From contig JBAQUF010000028.1 in NCBI GenBank assembly GCA_049297375.1, forward strand, positions 1-17,503: 17,503 nucleotides of DNA, given 5' to 3'. The position numbers and the translations under genes are program-made. Positions 13,262 to 17,503 of this stretch are shown here, piece by piece (position 1 is the first letter of the stretch; the number at the start of each line of letters is the position of its first letter). Under the pieces are notes generated by a model. It was not told the origin of the DNA, searched no databases, and saw only the letters and a list, made by a program, of their open reading frames with translations. This stretch comes from JAAZNV01 sp049297375 (GTDB lineage: Bacteria > Patescibacteriota > WWE3 > UBA101185 > UBA10185).

Positions 13262-13921
13262 ATGAACTCTAAAGCAGTCAGGGATATTTTAGAACTAAAT
13301 AATAACTTTTACCAATCTGTGTTTGAAGAATTCTCAAGATCCAGGCAAGCTCCATGGGAAGGATGGGATAGGGCAGTAGAAAAGGCATTCAAGGTAATTG
13401 GAAAAGATATAGATGAGATAAAGGTATTGGATTTAGGATGTGGAAATGGGAGATTCTATGATTTTCTTAGCAAGAAAAGGAAAAACATTGAGTATATAGG
13501 CATTGACATAAATAACGACCTTATGAAGGAAGGAATTAAAAAATTTAAAAACGCTACTTTTATACAAGGTGATATATTTCAAGAATTAGATAAAATAAAA
13601 GGTAAATACAATATTGTATCTGCATTTGGAGTAACTCATCATATTCCTGACTATTCGTTTAGAAATACTTGGTTTAGCAAATTACCTAATCTTTTAGACA
13701 AAAATGGAGTGTTGATCTTAACTTTCTGGAATTTTAATAATACTCCAGGAGATTATTTCTTAGGATGGAAAGAGAGAAAGGACATAAAAAGGTACTGTCA
13801 TCAGTACTCAAATGAAGAAATAAATGAAGTAACTAAAATGTATAAAGGAAAGAATCTTAAACTATTAGATAAATTTACTTCTGATAAAGAAAATTTATAT
13901 TTATTATTTGGTAATATTTAA
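13262..13921 (+). CDS. Trm9/ALKBH8-like SAM-dependent methyltransferase, probably tRNA-modifying
   Basis: A 219-residue class I methyltransferase. The SAM-binding loop is VLDLGCGNG (55-63), with acidic strand end IGIDIN (79-84) and motif IV region GVTHHIPD (123-130). Beyond the generic fold it has the marks of the Trm9/ALKBH8 family: an N-terminal YQSVFEEFSRSRQAPW (17-32) matching the family's F-S-x-[ST]-R-x-x-P-W pattern, the HH pair, a Trp in LTFWNF, and a closing segment starting RYCHQYSNEE (177-186) like the family's RYYH-x-[FY]-x-x-x-E. Trm9 methylates cm5U34 to mcm5U34, the step after Elp3, whose gene is head to head with this one. Yeast Trm9 needs Trm112; no such partner is visible. 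Assignment by motif reading, not search. Confidence 0.75.
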   Translation: MNSKAVRDILELNNNFYQSVFEEFSRSRQAPWEGWDRAVEKAFKVIGKDIDEIKVLDLGCGNGRFYDFLSKKRKNIEYIGIDINNDLMKEGIKKFKNATFIQGDIFQELDKIKGKYNIVSAFGVTHHIPDYSFRNTWFSKLPNLLDKNGVLILTFWNFNNTPGDYFLGWKERKDIKRYCHQYSNEEINEVTKMYKGKNLKLLDKFTSDKENLYLLFGNI

Positions 13922-13923
13922 GT

Positions 13924-14331
13924 ATGAATGACTGTATTTTTTGTAAAATAGCAAGTAAGGAAATTCCTTCAGAGATTATTTGGGAAGATGGTAATTTTGT
14001 AGCTTTTTTAGATATTAACCCAGTTACTTCTGGAATGACTTTAGTAGTTCCAAAGAAGCACTTAAGTTCCTATATTTTTGACAATAGTGATATAGATATT
14101 TCAGAGACAATGAAGGCTTCAAAAGCAGTAGCTAAAATATTAGAAAAGGCTTTTAAAGTGGATAGAGTTGCTGTAATTTTTGAAGGATTAGAAGTTAATC
14201 ATCTGCACGTAAAAATATTTCCGCTAAGGAAAGGTGACACTATCAGGAAAATATTAAATTTAAATTATCCAAAACCAACAGCAGAAGAATTACATAACAC
14301 TGCTCTTGAGATTATTAAGAGAAAAGAATAG
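13924..14331 (+). CDS. HIT family nucleotide-binding protein
   Basis: A 135-residue histidine-triad protein. It has the typical opening CIFCKIASKEIPSEIIWED (Cys4, Cys7 being a metal pair found in many members), AFLDINPVTSGMTLVVPKKH (27-46) and the triad region NHLHVKIFP (92-100). His93 and the nucleophile His95 are in place, but the third triad histidine is Lys97. HIT proteins hydrolyse or transfer nucleotidyl groups, for example dinucleoside polyphosphates and AMP-lysine adducts. It starts two bases after the methyltransferase and lacks its own Shine-Dalgarno site, so the two are co-transcribed. Any role with tRNA modification is guesswork. Cytoplasmic. Confidence 0.92.
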   Translation: MNDCIFCKIASKEIPSEIIWEDGNFVAFLDINPVTSGMTLVVPKKHLSSYIFDNSDIDISETMKASKAVAKILEKAFKVDRVAVIFEGLEVNHLHVKIFPLRKGDTIRKILNLNYPKPTAEELHNTALEIIKRKE

Positions 14332-14356
14332 AGAATAGAAGCTATCTCTTATTCTT
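14324..14356. terminator. Bidirectional terminator built from the ends of two genes
   Basis: AAGAATAGAGAATA (14324-14337) pairs with TATCTCTTATTCTT (14343-14356), two stems of 7 and about 6 bp separated by one-base bulges. Both stop codons (TAG 14329-14331 plus; TAA 14351-14349 minus) lie within it. T-rich tails follow on both strands (TCTTTT plus; TTCTTTTCTCTT minus). Confidence 0.5.
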
Positions 14357-14891
14357 CTTTTATCATTCTGTTCTCAAATACTGATTTCTTTTTTGAGTCC
14401 GTAGAAAAGTAGAAATATGTTGCAAGAAGTATTACTCCAAAGCTAAAAGATAATGCTACGTATTGATTAAAACCTGTTGTTGGAACATTTGTTGCTGATT
14501 GAGTTGATTCTGTAGCAGTAGAACCAACATTCTCTGGAACGCTTTGCCCTAGATGAAGAGTAAAGGATATAGTTTCTGAACTCTGAGATATGCTTACAAT
14601 GTAATCCCCTTTATCAAGAACAGTAGGGTAATTCCATGCACCAGAAGCATCTGATGTAACAGAATAAGAGCTTTCCCCTATTTTTATATCAACTTTTGAG
14701 TTTGCACCAGACACCCCATACAAAACTGGATTTGTCCCCGTATACCACCATTCAGGATAAGTTTCACCGCCTAGATCAAGAGCTCCTATCTTGTGAAGCT
14801 GTAGAGTGGCAGCAAAGGAATACCTAAATATTGATAACAGAAGTAAAATAGAAACAAAGGATTTAATGTATTTTTCATATTTTAAAGTCAT
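14349..14891 (-). CDS. Surface protein: signal peptide, Ig-like domain, sortase-like VPTTG tail
   Basis: A 180-residue exported protein. The signal peptide runs to about residue 27 (SFAA cleavage region). One bacterial Ig-like domain spans about 50-115, with the pattern NPVLYGVSGANSKVDIKI and SDASGAWNY seen in biofilm/adhesion-type repeats. A Ser/Thr-rich spacer leads to VPTTG (136-140), a hydrophobic segment (144-163) and the basic tail STDSKKK. This is the layout of a sortase substrate, with Val instead of Leu in LPxTG, although a plain C-terminal membrane anchor is equally possible. A minus-strand TATACT gives a start four bases before the ATG. It diverges from the M16 gene. Confidence 0.8.
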   Translation of the reverse strand: MTLKYEKYIKSFVSILLLLSIFRYSFAATLQLHKIGALDLGGETYPEWWYTGTNPVLYGVSGANSKVDIKIGESSYSVTSDASGAWNYPTVLDKGDYIVSISQSSETISFTLHLGQSVPENVGSTATESTQSATNVPTTGFNQYVALSFSFGVILLATYFYFSTDSKKKSVFENRMIKEE

Positions 14892-14901
14892 ACTTAAAGT
14901 A

Positions 14902-14907
14902 AGTATA
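14902..14907 (-). promoter_or_regulatory. Candidate -10 box for the surface protein gene
   Basis: TATACT on the minus strand predicts start near 14895, four bases before the ATG. TTGACA occurs at 14936-14931 but 23 bases upstream of the box, too far for a standard pair. On the plus strand TTTAAA (14881-14886) - 17 - TATAAG (14904-14909) overlaps it and could serve the M16 gene. Confidence 0.35.
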
Positions 14908-14924
14908 AGTTAAATCTAGATTAA

Positions 14925-16148
14925 ATGAATGTCAACGACATTACACTAAAAAATGGCTTAAAAGTTCGTCTTGTTGCAGACAAGAACTCTAGTGCAGTTA
15001 CTATCCACCTGAAAGGTTTAGCAGGAAGTAATTTTGAAAATGAATCTCAAATTGGGTCTGCTCATATTCTAGAACATTTACATACATCAAATAATTTTGG
15101 CAACAAACTGGTTTCAAATGGAGGAAGAATAATTGGAGTAACAAGCAGGGATGATGTTTTATTTATGGTTAAAGTACAAAAGAATGGTGTAATTGATGGG
15201 TTAGAGTTTTTATCTAAAGTTTTTGCTAAAGAACAAATAAACAATGAGGATTTTAGTAAATTAAAACGTATTTCCTTGCAAGAAATTAAAAGAATAGAAA
15301 GCAATCCAGAAAAGTTTTTAGGGAGAGTTTCTTGTGCTTTATCTTTTCCAAATGAAAGAATGTCAAAGCTGAATATTGGTGAAGAAAAGCATATAAATAA
15401 GCTAAGTATTAAAAATGTTACAGATTTTAGAGATAAGTATTATCATCCAAACAACTTTGCTTTAGTTTTAAGTGGAAATATATCAATTAACACTATTGTT
15501 CCATATATTAAAAGCTTCTTTAGCAAATATAAGGCCAATACTAAGGCAGTGTATCCAAAGCATAGGAGTTTAAACGAATTTATTATTAAAAACTATGAAT
15601 TTAAAGGTATTTCTCAAATACTAATAAAGATAGATTTTTATGGATTTAAAACATCTGATGATAAAAAATACTCATCGTTGGTTATATCTAATATTCTAGA
15701 CTCACTCTTAAATAAATTAATAAAAGAGAGGCTGGGGTTGTCTTACATAACAAGGTGTGTCTCATTTTCGTCAGGAAGTTATGGCCTTTTTAGTATTTAC
15801 TTTTCATGTGCAAAGAAAGATCTTGAGACAATACTACATGAGATAAGAAGGAATGTTATTAGCTTTTCATCCTTAATTAGCTCTAGAAGTATTGAAAATT
15901 CTAAAAAGAAGGTTTTATCTAACTTAAGTTTTGAAATGGAAAAAGTATCCGTAAGGGCAGAGTATAATTCTGATCTTTTAATTCATGGAAGAAAGGATCA
16001 AAACTACCAATATGAGGTAGAAAGGATAAAGAAGTGTTTGATAAATGAAATTAGAAGTGTTTCTCAAGAAATTTTCTCTCAAAAACCTAAGATTACTGTT
16101 GTAGGGGAAGGCGTTAATGTAAAGGAAGTAGAAAATACTTGGTTATAA
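14925..16148 (+). CDS. M16 family zinc peptidase (pitrilysin/processing-peptidase type)
   Basis: A 407-residue inverzincin. The inverted zinc motif HILEH (His47, Glu50, His51) is intact and the third ligand is probably Glu120 in SLQEIKRIESNPE, the usual conserved segment. The second domain has LIKERLGLSYITRCVSF (264-280), corresponding to the family's R-x-GL-x-Y substrate-binding stretch. Length and layout match the one-chain, two-domain M16B proteins (YmxG/PqqL relatives) that work as dimers. No signal peptide. The canonical family substrates are peptides; the actual one is unknown. Starts 33 bases from the diverging surface-protein gene and converges on the glycosyltransferase with a 31-base gap. 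Confidence 0.92.
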   Translation: MNVNDITLKNGLKVRLVADKNSSAVTIHLKGLAGSNFENESQIGSAHILEHLHTSNNFGNKLVSNGGRIIGVTSRDDVLFMVKVQKNGVIDGLEFLSKVFAKEQINNEDFSKLKRISLQEIKRIESNPEKFLGRVSCALSFPNERMSKLNIGEEKHINKLSIKNVTDFRDKYYHPNNFALVLSGNISINTIVPYIKSFFSKYKANTKAVYPKHRSLNEFIIKNYEFKGISQILIKIDFYGFKTSDDKKYSSLVISNILDSLLNKLIKERLGLSYITRCVSFSSGSYGLFSIYFSCAKKDLETILHEIRRNVISFSSLISSRSIENSKKKVLSNLSFEMEKVSVRAEYNSDLLIHGRKDQNYQYEVERIKKCLINEIRSVSQEIFSQKPKITVVGEGVNVKEVENTWL

Positions 16149-16179
16149 AACTGTACTATAACTACTGTAACTTAGTATT

Positions 16180-17503
16180 TTACTTCTTTATCGTATTTAC
16201 TCTAAATATTTTTGTCTGATTTACTCCGCTTTCAGACTTAAATTCCTTAACTAAAATTTTGGATCCTGAGTAAGGAGGGCTCATTTCTTCAACAAAATTT
16301 CCTGGTTTTCTTATACCTACAAAGTAAAACTCGCCAGATGTCTTATATCCTCCATTTATATACCATTCACCAACTGTTTTATCTTCATTTGAGGAATATC
16401 CAAGCTTTTCACTATTTATTTTATTTTGTTCTTGTATAAAATCATTTACCTCGTTCCAAAATCTTTTGTGAGGGAATCCAAACAATGGTAATTTCTGTCC
16501 TTCATAATCATAGTAGTATTTTTTAGTAAGAAGGGTAGCGTAAGGTTTAACTTTATTGCATATTTTATCTTTTTGGCTGCACTTTAAGTTAATATTTAAA
16601 ACCATCTCTTGCTCCCAAGGGTATTCCTTAGAGTGATCAACAAAAAGCATGTACGATTGATAATAAAGAAATGATATTGAAACCATGGCTAATAGAAGGA
16701 CAAAAACCTTTAGAACCTTTGGCATTATCCTTACCAAGTATTCTATTCCTATACCGCAAAGTATAAATACAGGAATTAAGAAATTGTACACATGAGTGCC
16801 TGGTTTTCTAACAAACAGCTCGAAAATACCGTATCCAAACAAAAACCACAGTGTAAACATATAGCTTCTTTTTAAGAATAAAACCCCAAGCATTCCGCAT
16901 ATTATTAAAAACCACAAAGATACAAAAGGGCTGTATAAATCAATATACATTTTATAAAGATGATTGTTTGAATAACCTATACCTAACCTTCTAAACAAAT
17001 ACCCAAGATTTTCATCAGAGTACCTTTGATGCATAGAGTAAGGAATCATAAAAGGAAGAAGAACTAAACAACCTAAAAGAAAGTTATATACAAGAATTCT
17101 AATTTTGTATCCATTGCTAAATGATTTATCAAAGAAGAATTTAATAAATATCCAAAGGACAATGGGAAGTATAAATATGGCATCCCAATGAGAAAGAAAA
17201 GATAAGCACCAAAATAAAGTACCGACTAGTGTAAACTTTATTAAATGCTTCTTTTTATCTAAAAGATTGCTGTAAAAGTATACTGCTAAAAAAGAAAACA
17301 AAAGATTTAAGTTTTGATATTGAGCTATTCTTCCAAATCCTACAATAAAACCGTTTGACAAGTATATTAATGAGGCAATAAATGCCGATACCCAGCTTTT
17401 TGTTAGTTTTTTTACCATGAAGTAAAAAACAATAACTGACATCACTGATATGATAGAAAAGGGTATTCTTTCAGCTAATTCATTTCTATAATCATGAGTT
17501 ACA
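16180..17503 (-). CDS. GT39-like multi-span membrane glycosyltransferase, N-terminus outside window
   Basis: The reading frame remains open to the window edge: the GTG at 17445 is internal, because THDYRNELAERIPFS is encoded upstream of it, resembling the region after the first loop of dolichyl/undecaprenyl-phosphate-mannose-type transferases (GT39/ArnT/PMT, where an acidic motif precedes E-x-R-x-P). About eight to ten hydrophobic segments fill the visible N-terminal two thirds, then an outer domain of about 150 residues with two cysteines (CSQKDKIC) ends the protein. Such enzymes transfer sugars from polyprenyl-phosphate donors to lipids or proteins outside the membrane. Acceptor and sugar are unknown. 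Together with UDP-xylose synthesis it suggests active surface glycosylation. Confidence 0.8.
   Translation of the reverse strand, partial: VTHDYRNELAERIPFSIISVMSVIVFYFMVKKLTKSWVSAFIASLIYLSNGFIVGFGRIAQYQNLNLLFSFLAVYFYSNLLDKKKHLIKFTLVGTLFWCLSFLSHWDAIFILPIVLWIFIKFFFDKSFSNGYKIRILVYNFLLGCLVLLPFMIPYSMHQRYSDENLGYLFRRLGIGYSNNHLYKMYIDLYSPFVSLWFLIICGMLGVLFLKRSYMFTLWFLFGYGIFELFVRKPGTHVYNFLIPVFILCGIGIEYLVRIMPKVLKVFVLLLAMVSISFLYYQSYMLFVDHSKEYPWEQEMVLNINLKCSQKDKICNKVKPYATLLTKKYYYDYEGQKLPLFGFPHKRFWNEVNDFIQEQNKINSEKLGYSSNEDKTVGEWYINGGYKTSGEFYFVGIRKPGNFVEEMSPPYSGSKILVKEFKSESGVNQTKIFRVNTIKK

Noticed and set aside
17443..17445. GTG at 17445 as the start of the glycosyltransferase
   Set aside because: The frame stays open to 17503 and encodes a family-like stretch (THDYRNELAERIPFS), so the gene begins outside the window.
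1..17503. CRISPR arrays, insertion sequences or phage genes
   Set aside because: No regularly spaced repeats, transposase, integrase or structural phage proteins were seen; the only notable repeats are the paired terminator hairpins.

Overview
The window is AT-rich and densely packed, with no gap over about 180 bases between genes. No gene has an internal TGA, and TGA is used as a stop after the aldolase and the epimerase, so the standard bacterial code applies and the UGA-recoding SR1/Gracilibacteria are excluded. Short compact proteins, scarce Shine-Dalgarno sites, a stand-alone Elp3 and surface proteins with sortase-like tails suggest a Candidate Phyla Radiation (Patescibacteria) bacterium, perhaps of the Microgenomates/Katanobacteria side. 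That placement is inference from gene content; no phylogeny was run.

Layout. Positions 1-3791 are read on the minus strand: a membrane hydrolase (DUF457/YdjM type), a cupin, an M20 peptidase, an unknown 80-residue Cys-containing protein, tRNA-Trp and trpS (cut by the window edge). The M20 gene is preceded by a structured leader that looks like a transcription attenuator or riboswitch. From 3868 to 6959 on the plus strand lies a carbohydrate operon: LacD/YihT-type aldolase, GH1 beta-glycosidase, membrane-anchored TIM-barrel glycosidase. A nucleoside deoxyribosyltransferase-like gene and a ROK-family gene follow on the minus strand. Then comes a plus-strand run of patatin-like phospholipase, UDP-glucuronate decarboxylase, secreted cyclophilin and, from its own promoter, a lipoprotein.

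From 11615 on there is Elp3 (minus strand), whose start codon abuts that of a Trm9/ALKBH8-like methyltransferase (plus strand), which in turn is followed by a HIT protein. Last come an Ig-like surface protein, an M16 peptidase and a truncated multi-membrane-span glycosyltransferase (GT39-like).

Two observations stand out. (1) Elp3 and a Trm9-like methyltransferase sit head to head. In eukaryotes these enzymes act successively to make cm5U and then mcm5U at tRNA position 34, so this may be a minimal bacterial version of that wobble-modification pathway. (2) The leader at 2641-2765 can fold with a GUAA-capped hairpin that hides GCGGGUUU, a segment that could otherwise pair perfectly with the terminator arm AAACCCGC just before the M20 start codon. 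Several first genes of transcription units also carry a -10 box placed so that transcription would begin at or within a few bases of the ATG, suggesting leaderless mRNAs.
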